Part shown: positions 1 to 10,813 of the stretch, piece after piece
How the letters are laid out: each line of letters begins with the position of its first letter
How positions within the stretch are numbered: the stretch's first letter is position 1
Assembly: GCF_002940665.1 (NCBI RefSeq)
Contig: NZ_MIGY01000002.1
Coordinates: 764,682 to 828,681 of the forward strand
Source: Xanthomonas arboricola
GTDB lineage: Bacteria > Pseudomonadota > Gammaproteobacteria > Xanthomonadales > Xanthomonadaceae
Length of the DNA stretch: 64,000 nt
Reading direction: 5' to 3'
Made by a program: the position numbers and the translations under genes
The notes under the pieces: model-generated
Seen by the model: only the letters and a program-made list of their open reading frames with translations
Databases searched by the model: none
Told to the model about the DNA's origin: nothing

Positions 1-707
1 CCAATACCAATACCACCGGCTTCAAGCGCGATCGTGCGGCGTTCGAAGACCTGTTGTACCAACAGGTGCGTGCGCCGGGCGGCTCCACCTCCGCGCAGAC
101 GCAGCTGCCGACCGGCCTGCAGCTGGGCACCGGTGTGCGGGTGGTCTCCACCTTCAAGGGCTTCGACCAGGGCAGCCAGCAGCAGACCGGCCGCGCGCTC
201 GACGTGATGGTCAACGGCCGCGGCTTCTTCGAAGTGCAGATGCCTGACGGCACCTCGGCCTATACCCGCGACGGCACCTTCCAGATCAATGCGCAGGGCG
301 AGCTGGTCACCAACAGCGGCTATCCGCTGCAGCCGGGCATCCAGATCCCCGAAGGCGCGCAGTCGCTGACCATCGGCAACGACGGCACCATCAGCGTGAC
401 GCTGGCCGGCCAGGCCGCCGCGCAGGAAATCGGTGCGTTGACGCTGACCGACTTCATCAATCCCTCGGGCCTGCAGTCCAAGGGCGAGAACCTGTTCGTC
501 GAAACCACCGCCTCCGGCCCCGCGCAGAACGGCACCCCCGGCCTCAACGGCCTGGGCAATACCGTGCAGGGCGCGCTGGAAGGCAGCAACGTCAACACGG
601 TGGAAGAACTGGTGAGCATGATCGAGACCCAGCGCGCCTACGAAATGAATGCCAAGGCGATCTCCACTACCGACTCGATGCTCGGTTACTTGAACAACAA
701 CGTCTGA
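1..707 (+). CDS. flgG: FlgG, distal rod protein (5'-truncated by window edge)
   Basis: Distal rod subunit of the flagellar basal body. The reading frame is open from base 3, so the real start lies upstream of the window; a TTG at 54 is internal. The first residues visible, NTNTTGFKRDRAAFEDL, are the conserved N-terminal flagellar rod motif. The C-terminal end carries the helical signature SNVNTVEELVSMIETQRAYE that packs with the N-terminus in rod and hook proteins. It is followed at 39 bp by flgH, as in the flgBCDEFGHIJ operon order. Missing only roughly the first 40 residues compared with the usual length near 260. Confidence 0.95.
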   Translation, partial: NTNTTGFKRDRAAFEDLLYQQVRAPGGSTSAQTQLPTGLQLGTGVRVVSTFKGFDQGSQQQTGRALDVMVNGRGFFEVQMPDGTSAYTRDGTFQINAQGELVTNSGYPLQPGIQIPEGAQSLTIGNDGTISVTLAGQAAAQEIGALTLTDFINPSGLQSKGENLFVETTASGPAQNGTPGLNGLGNTVQGALEGSNVNTVEELVSMIETQRAYEMNAKAISTTDSMLGYLNNNV

Positions 708-745
708 TCGGCCCGCCGGTCGCTGCCCTCTCAGGAATCCACGCC

Positions 746-2567
<1,822 letters not shown>

Positions 2568-2568
2568 C

Positions 2569-3747
2569 ATGCGTATCGCAGCCTCGCCCATTGATCTCAA
2601 CCCGAGCACCAAGGCCGATCCCGCCAAGATCGACAAGGTCTCCCGTCAGCTCGAAGGACAGTTCGCGCAGATGCTGGTCAAGAGCATGCGCGATGCGAGC
2701 TCCGGCGACCCGATGTTTCCTGGCGAAAACCAGATGTTCCGCGAGATGTACGACCAGCAGATGGCCAAGGCGCTGACCGACGGCAAGGGGCTGGGCCTGT
2801 CGGCGATGATCTCCAAGCAGCTGAGCGGCGACACCGGCGGCCCGGCATTGAATACCTCGCTCAGCACGGCCGAAGCCGCCAAGGCCTATGCGCTGGTGGC
2901 CGGCAAGCGCGACGCCTCGTTGCCGCTGCCGACCCGCGATGGCGCGACAGGCAGCGTCGGCGCAAACAGCGGCACTGCCGCAGGCATCGGCGCGGGCAGC
3001 CTGAGCGGCATCGGCATGAGCCAGGTGCTGGATCTGATCGCCGGGCGCACCGGCAGCAGCGATGCCGGCAGTGACGATGCGGCCGCACTGAGCTGGCCCT
3101 CGGCCAACGATCGCTGGAGCGACGTGGCGGCCAGCGATGCCGCCGATGCCAGCGCCGCGGTCACTGCAAGCGCGGCGAGCAGTGCTGCCGCCAGCCTGGG
3201 CGAGCGCACCCCGGAAGGCTTCGTCGCCAAGATCTGGACGCACGCGCAGAAGGCCGCGCGCGAACTGGGCGTGGATCCGCGTGCGCTGGTCGCACAGGCG
3301 GCGCTGGAAACCGGCTGGGGCCGTCGCGGTATCGGCAATGGCGGCGACTCCAACAACCTGTTCGGCATCAAGGCCACCGGCTGGAGCGGCGACAAGGTCA
3401 CCACCGGCACCCACGAATACGTCAACGGCGTCAAAACCACCGAAACCGCCGATTTCCGCGCCTACGGTTCCGCCGAGGAGAGCTTTGCCGACTACGTGCG
3501 GCTGCTGAAGAACAACAGCCGTTACCAGCCCGCCCTGCAGGCCGGTACCGACATCAAGGGTTTTGCACGCGGCTTGCAACAGGCTGGATACGCCACCGAT
3601 CCGGGCTATGCAGCCAAGATCGCGGCGATCGCCAACGGTCCGACCATCGACCGTGCGGTAGCCGCGATCGGCAACGCGGCGGCCGACCTGTCCAACCGCT
3701 ATGCCAGCACCGCCGAGCCTGCTGGGCTCGGCACCATTCGTCGTTGA
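2569..3747 (+). CDS. flgJ: FlgJ, rod-capping protein with C-terminal muramidase
   Basis: Two-domain FlgJ of 392 residues. Residues 1 to about 100 are the rod-binding domain (QLEGQFAQMLVKSMRDAS). A long Ala/Ser/Gly-rich linker follows (about 110-215). Residues about 216-370 are a glycoside hydrolase 73 domain with the expected catalytic Glu in VAQAALETGWGRRG and the motif NNLFGIKA. It clears peptidoglycan so that the rod can pass. The linker makes it somewhat longer than the roughly 310-residue enterobacterial protein. The start is 1 bp after the flgI stop. Confidence 0.96.
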   Translation: MRIAASPIDLNPSTKADPAKIDKVSRQLEGQFAQMLVKSMRDASSGDPMFPGENQMFREMYDQQMAKALTDGKGLGLSAMISKQLSGDTGGPALNTSLSTAEAAKAYALVAGKRDASLPLPTRDGATGSVGANSGTAAGIGAGSLSGIGMSQVLDLIAGRTGSSDAGSDDAAALSWPSANDRWSDVAASDAADASAAVTASAASSAAASLGERTPEGFVAKIWTHAQKAARELGVDPRALVAQAALETGWGRRGIGNGGDSNNLFGIKATGWSGDKVTTGTHEYVNGVKTTETADFRAYGSAEESFADYVRLLKNNSRYQPALQAGTDIKGFARGLQQAGYATDPGYAAKIAAIANGPTIDRAVAAIGNAAADLSNRYASTAEPAGLGTIRR

Positions 3748-3758
3748 GGTAAACGCCC

Positions 3759-5633
3759 ATGTCCATCATGTCCACCGGGACCAGTGCGCTGATCGCCTTC
3801 CAACGGGCGTTGTCGACCGTTAGCCATAACGTCGCCAACATCAATACCGAAGGCTACAGCCGCCAACGTGTGGAATTTGCAACGCGCACGCCCACCGACA
3901 TGGGCTACGCGTTCGTGGGCAATGGCGCCAAGATCACCGACGTGAGCCGGGTGGCCGACCAGCTGGCCACCTCGCGCCTGCTCGACAGCGGCGGCGAGCT
4001 CTCGCGCCTGCAGCAGCTATCCTCGCTGTCCAACCGCGTCGACAGCCTGTACTCCAACACCGCCACCAATGTGGCCGGGCTGTGGTCGAACTTCTTCGAC
4101 TCCACCAGCGCGGTCTCGTCCAATGCCTCGTCCACCGCCGAACGGCAGAGCATGCTCGACAGCGGCAACTCGCTTGCGACGCGTTTCAAGCAGCTCAACG
4201 GGCAGATGGACAGCCTGAGCAACGAGGTCAACAGCGGTCTGACCTCCTCGGTGGACGAGGTCAATCGCCTGACGCAGCAGATCGCCAAGATCAACGGCAC
4301 CATCGGCAACAGCATCGACAATGCCTCGCCGGATCTGCTCGACCAACGCGATGCGCTGGTATCCAAGCTGGTCGGCTTCACCGGCGGCACCGCGGTGATG
4401 CAGGACGGCGGCTTCATGAATGTTTTCACCGCAGGCGGCCAGGCGTTGGTGGTGGGGACCACCTCGTCCAAGCTGACCACCGTGGCCGACCCGTATCAGC
4501 CGGCCAAGCTACAGGTGGCGATGCAGACCCAAGGCCAAAATGTCAGCCTCAGCGCCAACTCGCTGGGCGGACAGATCGGCGGCCTGCTGGAATTTCGCAC
4601 CAGCGTGCTGGAACCGACCCAGGCCGAACTCGGCCGCCTGGCCGTGGGCATGGCCAGCGCCTTCAACGCCGGTCACGCGCAAGGCATGGACCTGTACGGC
4701 GCGATGGGTGGCAATTTCTTCAATATCGGCTCGCCCACCACCTCCGCCAACCCCGCCAACACCGGCAGCGCGTCGCTGAGCGCCAGCTTCAGCAACATGT
4801 CGGCGGTGGATGGGCAGAACGTCACGCTCAGCTTCGACGGCACTGCGTGGAAGGCCACCAATGCCAGCACCGGGTCGGCGGTGCCGATCAGCGGCACCGG
4901 CACCCCCGCCAATCCGCTTGTGCTCAACGGCGTCAGCCTGGTGGTCGGCGGCACGCCGGCCAACGGCGACAAGTTCTTGCTGCAGCCCACTGCCGGGCTG
5001 GCCGGCACCTTGTCGGTGGCCATCACCGACCCCTCACGGATTGCCGCGGCCACCCCGGTCAAGGCCACCGCCACGGTCGCCAACCTGGGCACCGGCAAGA
5101 TCAGCGACGTCAAGGTCACCAATGCGCAGAATCCGGCGCTGCTGACGCCGGCGTCGGTGGAGTTCATCGATGCCAACCAGTACACCATCGACGGCACCGG
5201 CCCATTCGCCTACACCGCCGGCCAGACCATCAGCGCCAACGGCTGGAGCTTTGCGCTGGACGGCGCGCCCAAGGCCGGCGACACCTTCGGCGTCGGCCCC
5301 ACGGGCGCCGGCTCCAGCGACAACGGCAACGCCAAGTTGCTGGCCAATCTCGACGATGCCAAGGCGCTCAACAGCGGTACGGTCACGCTCAACGGCGCGC
5401 TGTCGGGCCTGACCACCTCGGTCGGCTCGGCCGCGCGTGCGGCCACTTACGCCTCTGACGCGCAGAAGGTCATCAACGACCAGGCACAAGCCAGCCGCGA
5501 CTCGATTTCCGGCGTCAACCTGGATGAAGAAGCCGCCAACATGCTGAAGCTGCAGCAGGCCTACCAGGCCGCCGCACAGATGATTTCCACTGCCGACACC
5601 ATTTTCCAAGCCATCCTGGGCGCCGTACGCTGA
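3759..5633 (+). CDS. flgK: FlgK, hook-filament junction protein 1 (HAP1)
   Basis: First hook-associated protein, joining hook to filament. 624 residues. The N-terminus (SIMSTGTSALIAFQRALSTV then NIANINTEGYSR-like NVANINTEGYSRQR) and the C-terminus (SGVNLDEEAANMLKLQQAYQ) are the coiled-coil ends shared by axial proteins. The variable middle is rich in Thr, Ala and Gly. The stop overlaps the flgL start (TGATG at 5632), so the pair is translationally coupled. Confidence 0.96.
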   Translation: MSIMSTGTSALIAFQRALSTVSHNVANINTEGYSRQRVEFATRTPTDMGYAFVGNGAKITDVSRVADQLATSRLLDSGGELSRLQQLSSLSNRVDSLYSNTATNVAGLWSNFFDSTSAVSSNASSTAERQSMLDSGNSLATRFKQLNGQMDSLSNEVNSGLTSSVDEVNRLTQQIAKINGTIGNSIDNASPDLLDQRDALVSKLVGFTGGTAVMQDGGFMNVFTAGGQALVVGTTSSKLTTVADPYQPAKLQVAMQTQGQNVSLSANSLGGQIGGLLEFRTSVLEPTQAELGRLAVGMASAFNAGHAQGMDLYGAMGGNFFNIGSPTTSANPANTGSASLSASFSNMSAVDGQNVTLSFDGTAWKATNASTGSAVPISGTGTPANPLVLNGVSLVVGGTPANGDKFLLQPTAGLAGTLSVAITDPSRIAAATPVKATATVANLGTGKISDVKVTNAQNPALLTPASVEFIDANQYTIDGTGPFAYTAGQTISANGWSFALDGAPKAGDTFGVGPTGAGSSDNGNAKLLANLDDAKALNSGTVTLNGALSGLTTSVGSAARAATYASDAQKVINDQAQASRDSISGVNLDEEAANMLKLQQAYQAAAQMISTADTIFQAILGAVR

Positions 5634-6838
5634 TGACCGACCGTATCTCCACCAGCATGATGTACAGCCAGTCGGTGTCGTCGATGACGGCCAAGCAGTC
5701 CCGGCTGAACCAGATCCAGGCCCAGCTCGCCAGCGGGCAGCGCCTGGTCACCGCCAAGGACGACCCGGTCGCCGCCGGCACCGCCGTCGGACTGGATCGC
5801 GCGTTGGCCGCGATCACACGCTTTGGCGAAAACGCCAACAACGTGCAGAACCGGCTCGGCCTGCAGGAAAACGCCCTTTCGCAGGCCGGCGACAAAATGG
5901 CGCGCGTCACCGAATTGGCGGTGCAGGCCAACAACTCCTCGCTCAGCCCCGACGACCGCAAGGCGATTGCCTCGGAACTGACCGCGCTGCGCGACAGCAT
6001 GGTCAGCCTGGCCAACAGCACCGACGGCACCGGACGCTACCTGTTCGGCGGTAGCGCCGATGGCAGCGCACCGTTCATCAAGAGCAATGGCAGCGTCACC
6101 TACAACGGCGATCAGACCCAGAAACAGGTCGAAGTGGCGCCGGACACCTTTGTCAGCGACACCCTGCCCGGCAGCGAGATCTTCATGCGTATCCGCACCG
6201 GCGACGGCACGGTGGATGCGCACGCCGACAGCGCAAATACCGGCACCGGATTGCTGCTGGACTTCAGCCGCGATGCCAGCACCGGCAGCTGGAACGGCGG
6301 CAGCTACAGCGTGCAGTTCACCGCCGCCGACACCTACGAGGTGCGCGACAGCACCAATACGGTGGTCGGTACCGGCACCTACAAGGATGGGGAGGACATC
6401 AATGCGGCCGGCGTGCGCATGCGCATCAGCGGCGCACCGGCGGTGGGCGACAGTTTCCAGATTGGCGCCTCCACCACCAAGGACGTGTTCTCCACCATCG
6501 ACGACCTGGTCGGCGCACTCAACTCCGACACGCTGACCCCGCCGCAGAAGGCGGCGATGATCAACACGCTGCAGTCGTCGATGCGCGACATCGCACAGGC
6601 CTCGTCGAAGATGATCGACGCGCGCGCCTCCGGCGGTGCGCAGCTGTCGGCGATCGACAACGCCAACGCGTTGCTGGAGTCCAACGAGGTCACCCTCAAG
6701 ACCACCCTGTCGTCGATCCGCGATCTGGACTACGCCTCGGCGCTGGGCCAGTACGAACTGGAGAAGGCCTCGTTGCAGGCCGCTCAAACGATTTTTCAGC
6801 AGATGCAGTCGTCGTCGTTGTTCAACCTGATCCGCTGA
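5633..6838 (+). CDS. flgL: FlgL, hook-filament junction protein 3 (HAP3)
   Basis: Second junction protein, structurally related to flagellin. 401 residues. The N-terminus RISTSMMYSQSVSSMTAKQS and the C-terminal helix DYASALGQYELEKASLQAAQ match the family. It overlaps the flgK stop by one base and is the last gene of the operon; a hairpin follows within 10 bp and then the fliC control region. Confidence 0.96.
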   Translation: MTDRISTSMMYSQSVSSMTAKQSRLNQIQAQLASGQRLVTAKDDPVAAGTAVGLDRALAAITRFGENANNVQNRLGLQENALSQAGDKMARVTELAVQANNSSLSPDDRKAIASELTALRDSMVSLANSTDGTGRYLFGGSADGSAPFIKSNGSVTYNGDQTQKQVEVAPDTFVSDTLPGSEIFMRIRTGDGTVDAHADSANTGTGLLLDFSRDASTGSWNGGSYSVQFTAADTYEVRDSTNTVVGTGTYKDGEDINAAGVRMRISGAPAVGDSFQIGASTTKDVFSTIDDLVGALNSDTLTPPQKAAMINTLQSSMRDIAQASSKMIDARASGGAQLSAIDNANALLESNEVTLKTTLSSIRDLDYASALGQYELEKASLQAAQTIFQQMQSSSLFNLIR

Positions 6839-6844
6839 TTTGCA

Positions 6845-6866
6845 GCAGAAAACCTGCGTTTTCTGC
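6845..6866 (+). terminator. Hairpin after flgL
   Basis: Perfect 9-bp inverted repeat GCAGAAAAC / GTTTTCTGC with a 4-base loop, 6 bp after the flgL stop. There is no separate T tract, so termination would be partial or Rho-aided. It separates the flgL operon from fliC. Confidence 0.5.
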
Positions 6867-6929
6867 ACTCCTGCGCGCCAAAACTTGCGCAGGCCGACGG
6901 AGTTTATTCGTCGAAAGTTATACCAACGC

Positions 6930-6957
6930 TAAAGATCTGCGGGGTGCTGCCGAATAA
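6930..6957 (+). promoter_or_regulatory. Sigma-28 (FliA) promoter of fliC
   Basis: TAAAGATC, then exactly 11 bases, then GCCGAATAA. This matches the FliA consensus (TAAAGTTT-N11-GCCGATAA) closely. The distance to the fliC ATG at 7155 implies a leader of about 190 bases, which is long. The whole interval 6867-7154 holds no gene. Confidence 0.88.
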
Positions 6958-7154
6958 ACCAAACCCCTTGATACACAACGCTTCCGTATTTCGTCCTGTA
7001 GCAGAAAACAGTAAAAAAATACTGGATTTCGCTAAAGGTTCCCGACGCAACGCCGTTATTCATCTCAGCAGCGGCAACGGCCAACTTGATGGCCCCCCTG
7101 CGGAGGCTCCGGGCAAGTCCCCCTTGCCGGAAAAATCGCTTAGGAGAAATCAAA

Positions 7155-8354
7155 ATGGCACAGGTAATCAACACCAACGTAATGTCGCTGAACGCTCAGC
7201 GTAACCTCAACACCAGCAGCGCGAGCATGTCGACGAGCATCCAGCGTCTGTCCTCGGGTCTGCGCATCAACAGCGCTAAGGACGACGCCGCAGGTTTGGC
7301 GATCTCCGAGCGTTTCACCACGCAGATCCGCGGCCTGGACGTTGCCTCGCGCAACGCCAACGACGGTATCTCGCTGGCCCAGACCGCCGAAGGCGCGATG
7401 GTGGAAATCGGCAGCAACCTGCAGCGTATCCGCGAGCTGTCGGTGCAGTCGTCCAACGCCACCAACTCGCCGACCGACCGTGACGCGCTGAACTCCGAAG
7501 TCAAGCAGCTCACCGCTGAAATCGACCGCGTCGCCAACCAGACCAACTTCAACGGCACCAAACTGTTGAACGGCGACTTCTCCGGTGCGCTGTTCCAGGT
7601 CGGCGCCGACGCCGGCCAGACCATCGGCATCAACAGCATCGTCGACGCCAATGTCGATTCGCTGGGCAAGGCCAACTTCGCTGCCGCCGTCTCCGCCGCT
7701 GGCGTGACCGGCACCGCCACTGCATCCGGCTCGATCAGCGGCATGAGCCTGTCGTTCAAGGACGCCAGTGGCAACGCGCAGAGCGTCACCATCGCCGATG
7801 TCAAGATCGCCAGCGGCGAAACCGCCGCCGATGTGAACAAGAAGGTCGCGGCGGCCATCAACGACAAGCTGGACCAGACCGGCATGTATGCCTCGATCAA
7901 GACCGACGGTACGGTGCAGATCGAATCGCTGAAGGCCGGCCAGGACTTCACCTCGCTGACGGCCGGCACCTCCAGTGCCACCGGCATCACTGTCGGCGCG
8001 GGCATCACCACCGCCTCGGCCGCGTCCGGCTCCGCCACCTCGACCCTGAGCAGCCTGGACATCTCCACGTTCTCCGGCTCGCAGAAGGCGCTGGAAATCG
8101 TCGACAAGGCGCTGACCGCGGTCAACTCCTCGCGCGCCGACATGGGTGCGGTGCAGAACCGCTTCACCTCCACCATCGCCAACCTGAGCGCTACCTCGGA
8201 AAACCTGTCGGCCTCGCGTAGCCGTATCCGCGACACCGACTACGCCAAGGAAACCGCCGAGCTGACCCGCACGCAGATCCTGCAGCAGGCCGGTACCGCG
8301 ATGCTGGCCCAGGCCAAGTCGGTTCCGCAGAACGTGCTGAGCCTGCTGCAGTAA
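7155..8354 (+). CDS. fliC: FliC, flagellin
   Basis: Filament subunit, 399 residues. The start at 7155 is chosen because AGGAG sits just upstream (7142-7146) and the protein then begins MAQVINTNVMSLNAQRNL, the canonical flagellin N-terminus; an upstream in-frame start at 7086 would add 23 unrelated residues. D0/D1 helices occupy about residues 1-170 and 320-399, with a short variable D2 domain between. The flg22 region (residues 30-51) reads QRLSSGLRINSAKDDAAGLA, with Asp at position 43. The C-terminus LAQAKSVPQNVLSLLQ is typical. Likely glycosylated by the cluster at 15.7-27.2 kb (inference). Confidence 0.98.
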   Translation: MAQVINTNVMSLNAQRNLNTSSASMSTSIQRLSSGLRINSAKDDAAGLAISERFTTQIRGLDVASRNANDGISLAQTAEGAMVEIGSNLQRIRELSVQSSNATNSPTDRDALNSEVKQLTAEIDRVANQTNFNGTKLLNGDFSGALFQVGADAGQTIGINSIVDANVDSLGKANFAAAVSAAGVTGTATASGSISGMSLSFKDASGNAQSVTIADVKIASGETAADVNKKVAAAINDKLDQTGMYASIKTDGTVQIESLKAGQDFTSLTAGTSSATGITVGAGITTASAASGSATSTLSSLDISTFSGSQKALEIVDKALTAVNSSRADMGAVQNRFTSTIANLSATSENLSASRSRIRDTDYAKETAELTRTQILQQAGTAMLAQAKSVPQNVLSLLQ

Positions 8355-8380
8355 TCGGCAGCGCTCCGTAGCAACTCCAG

Positions 8381-8405
8381 AGCCCCTCTTCGGAGGGGCT
8401 TTTTT
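8381..8405 (+). terminator. Rho-independent terminator of fliC
   Basis: AGCCCCTC, TTCG tetraloop, GAGGGGCT, then a T run. The stem is a perfect 8 bp. It lies 26 bp after the fliC stop. Confidence 0.92.
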
Positions 8406-8485
8406 GTGGCCGCGAATCTTTCGCCCCCCAAATCCGGCACGATCGCGCAGCACGGTCTGCCGGCGCGGTTTTCTTGACGCATGCC

Positions 8486-8501
8486 CGGCATGGAAATTGC
8501 A
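8486..8501 (+). promoter_or_regulatory. Candidate sigma-54 promoter of fliD
   Basis: CGGCATGGAAATTGCA has the -24 GG and -12 GC with the required spacing (GGCATG-N4-TTGCA). It lacks the leading T of the consensus. It lies about 120 bp before fliD and upstream of a sigma-28 box, suggesting dual control. Confidence 0.55.
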
Positions 8502-8537
8502 TTACCCAACATCGTGAGCGAAGCGGGTCGCTGCCGC

Positions 8538-8564
8538 TAAAGTCCTGGCGGATGCGGCCGATAC
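8538..8564 (+). promoter_or_regulatory. Candidate sigma-28 promoter of fliD
   Basis: TAAAGTCC, 11 bases, GCCGATAC. The -10 matches 7 of 8 and the spacing is exact. It lies 58 bp before the fliD start. Confidence 0.8.
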
Positions 8565-8621
8565 CCGTCTCGTAATCCCATGCGTCCATCCTTGCTTGGA
8601 CGCCCAGACGAGGAATGCAAC

Positions 8622-9947
8622 ATGGCATCGGTGATCAGCACTTCCGGCTCCGGTCTGGACATCCCAACCGTGGTGTCCACCCTGGTCTCCCGGCAGAAAG
8701 ACCCGGAGCAGGCGCGTATCAACAAGGCCGGAACCGCCGCGACGACGCAGTTGTCGGCGATCAGCCAGATCAAGAGCAGCATGACCACGCTCAAGTCTGC
8801 GCTGGACAAGGTCATCAGCAGCGCCGACACCAATGCCTACAAGGCGACGGTGCCGACCGATGCCGGCTTCACCGCCACCACCACCAGTTCGGCCGCGCCG
8901 GGTAACTACTCGGTGGAAGTGGTCTCGCTGGCCAGTTCGCAAAAGCTCGCCTCCGGCGCGTTCGTCGCCGATGCCACCGTCGGCAGCGGCACGCTGACGA
9001 TCGGGTATGGCGAAAAAAAAATCACCGTGGACATCAGCGGCACCGACAAGCTCGCCGACATCGCCGCCGCCATCAACAAGGCGGCTGATGGCAAGGCCGT
9101 CACCGCCAGCGTGGTGACCGCCAACGACGGCCAGCACCTGGTACTCAATGCGATCGACTCCGGTACCAAGGGCGCATTGACCGTCAGCGCCAGCGACCCG
9201 AGCCTGAGCAGCCTCACCTATGGCGCCGGCGTCACCGGCGGCCTGACCCAGTCCGTGGCCGCGACCGATGCGCTGGTGCGCGTGGACGGCTTCGAACGCA
9301 CCTCCAGCTCCAATACCGTCACCGATATCGTGCCGGGCGTGGTGCTCAACCTCACCAAGGCCGCCGAAGGCACCAAGGTCACGTTGGGCGTTGCTGCCGA
9401 CACCAGCAGCATCAAGGCCAATCTGACCGCGTATGCCGCCGCCTACAACACCGCCAACACCTTGCTGGCCAAGAGCAGCGCCTACGACGCCACCACCAAG
9501 ACCGCCGCGGCGTTGACCGGCGACGCGCTGGTGCGCGGCCTGCAACAGCAGCTGCGCGGCCAGGTCAGCGGCAACCTCAACGAACTCAAGGCGCTGGGCC
9601 TGACCATCGACAAGGATGGTGTGATGAGCTTCGACGGCAGCAAGTTCGACACCGCCATCGCTACCGACGGTGTTGTCGCCGCCGATGTGCTCGGCAAGGA
9701 CAGCAAGTTCGGCTCGGCCATGACCAAGCTGCTCGACAGCAACGTCAACGTCAACAACGGCACCCTGACCCTGCGTTCGGACAGCCTGAACAAGCAGATC
9801 AAGGGCTACGAGGATGACCTGGACGACCTCGACGCGCGCATGACCAAGCTCAGCGATCGCTACACCGCGCAGTTCACCGCGATGGAAACCATGATCAGCA
9901 AGCTGCAGAGCAGCACCAGCTCGCTCAGCAGCCTGCTGACGAGCTGA
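8622..9947 (+). CDS. fliD: FliD, filament cap protein (HAP2)
   Basis: Capping protein that folds flagellin at the filament tip. 441 residues from the ATG at 8622, which follows GAGGAATGCAAC; an upstream in-frame ATG at 8580 would add 14 residues and lies close to the likely sigma-28 start site. The N-terminus has the FliD signature SGLDIPTVVSTLVSRQKDPE. The C-terminus YEDDLDDLDARMTKLSDRYT is the conserved coiled coil. Followed by fliS. Confidence 0.96.
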   Translation: MASVISTSGSGLDIPTVVSTLVSRQKDPEQARINKAGTAATTQLSAISQIKSSMTTLKSALDKVISSADTNAYKATVPTDAGFTATTTSSAAPGNYSVEVVSLASSQKLASGAFVADATVGSGTLTIGYGEKKITVDISGTDKLADIAAAINKAADGKAVTASVVTANDGQHLVLNAIDSGTKGALTVSASDPSLSSLTYGAGVTGGLTQSVAATDALVRVDGFERTSSSNTVTDIVPGVVLNLTKAAEGTKVTLGVAADTSSIKANLTAYAAAYNTANTLLAKSSAYDATTKTAAALTGDALVRGLQQQLRGQVSGNLNELKALGLTIDKDGVMSFDGSKFDTAIATDGVVAADVLGKDSKFGSAMTKLLDSNVNVNNGTLTLRSDSLNKQIKGYEDDLDDLDARMTKLSDRYTAQFTAMETMISKLQSSTSSLSSLLTS

Positions 9948-9965
9948 TTTCCGTGATGAGGATCC

Positions 9966-9993
9966 TCAAGTCCCGCAATGGTCTTGCCGATAC
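9966..9993 (+). promoter_or_regulatory. Candidate sigma-28 promoter of fliS
   Basis: TCAAGTCC, 12 bases, GCCGATAC. The -10 is identical to the fliD box; the -35 has one change and the spacer is one base longer. It lies about 105 bp before the fliS ATG, in the fliD-fliS gap. Confidence 0.6.
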
Positions 9994-10097
9994 AAGAAGG
10001 GCCTATCGTGATTTCGGCCTTGCCTTCCGGCAGGAGCGTCGTCGCCCGAGCGCAGCGCTCCGGGACCCGCGAAGGTCAGCCCATTGAGGAGTCATCC

Positions 10098-10511
10098 ATG
10101 TACGGTTCCAATCGTCAGTATGCCGAGCAATACCGCAAGGTCGGCGTGTCCACCAGCGTGACCGAAGCCGACCCGCACAAGCTGGTGTCGCTGCTGTTCG
10201 CCGGCGCCTGCCAGCGCATCCGTCTGGCCCAGGCCTGCCTGGCGCAGGGCGACCAGGCGCGCAAGGGCAAGGCCATCGGCGAAGCCTGCGCGATCGTCGG
10301 CCACTTGAACGGATCGCTCGATCACGAAGCCGGTGGCGAGATCGCTGGTAACCTGTCGGCGCTCTACGACTACGTGATGCAGCGGCTGACTGCCGCCAAC
10401 CTGCACAACGACGAAACTGCGTTGACCGAAGCGCTGGAACTGCTCAGCGAAATCGACTCGGCGTGGAATTCCATCCCCCTGGACCAGCGCGGCCTTTCTG
10501 CCGTCTCGTGA
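10098..10511 (+). CDS. fliS: FliS, flagellin export chaperone
   Basis: Cytoplasmic chaperone that binds the C-terminus of flagellin and prevents premature polymerisation. 137 residues from the ATG at 10098, preceded by TTGAGGAG. The N-terminus MYGSNRQYAEQYRKVGV and the DPHKLVSLLFAGACQRI motif are diagnostic. The stop overlaps the next gene by GTGA. Confidence 0.95.
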   Translation: MYGSNRQYAEQYRKVGVSTSVTEADPHKLVSLLFAGACQRIRLAQACLAQGDQARKGKAIGEACAIVGHLNGSLDHEAGGEIAGNLSALYDYVMQRLTAANLHNDETALTEALELLSEIDSAWNSIPLDQRGLSAVS

Positions 10512-10813
10512 GCCATACCATGCATAGCGCGCAAAGCCTTCAAGCCGAAATCGCCGACATCCGCCTCGCCATGGCGCAGGAGGAGTTCGAGGTGATGCCG
10601 TTCATGCTGGACGCCCACGACCTGCACCTGCGCGAGTACGCGCAGCAGGTGGACCTGAGTCAGGACCGCGAAGCCTTGCAGACGCTGCAGGCCATGCAGC
10701 AGGATCTGATGCGGATGATGCTCGAACGTCGACGCAAGCTGCTGGATCTGATTCGTGCGCAGCGCACGTCCTCGTCGGCCAGCCGCGCCTACGCACGGGT
10801 CGGACGAATCTGA
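10508..10813 (+). CDS. Small FliT-like protein
   Basis: 101 residues if the GTG at 10508 (GTGA overlap with fliS) is used, or 97 from the ATG at 10520; neither has a clear ribosome binding site. Mostly charged helix (QEEFEVMPFMLDAHDLHLRE, then MLERRRKLLDLIRAQR). Position directly after fliS and size suggest a FliT-type export chaperone for FliD, but sequence similarity to enterobacterial FliT is not obvious to me. Its stop overlaps the next start (TGATG). Confidence 0.6.
   Translation: MSHTMHSAQSLQAEIADIRLAMAQEEFEVMPFMLDAHDLHLREYAQQVDLSQDREALQTLQAMQQDLMRMMLERRRKLLDLIRAQRTSSSASRAYARVGRI

Noticed and set aside
7086..7154. Upstream ATG at 7086 as the fliC start
   Set aside because: It would add 23 residues ahead of the invariant flagellin N-terminus; the AGGAG before 7155 and the family start decide for 7155.
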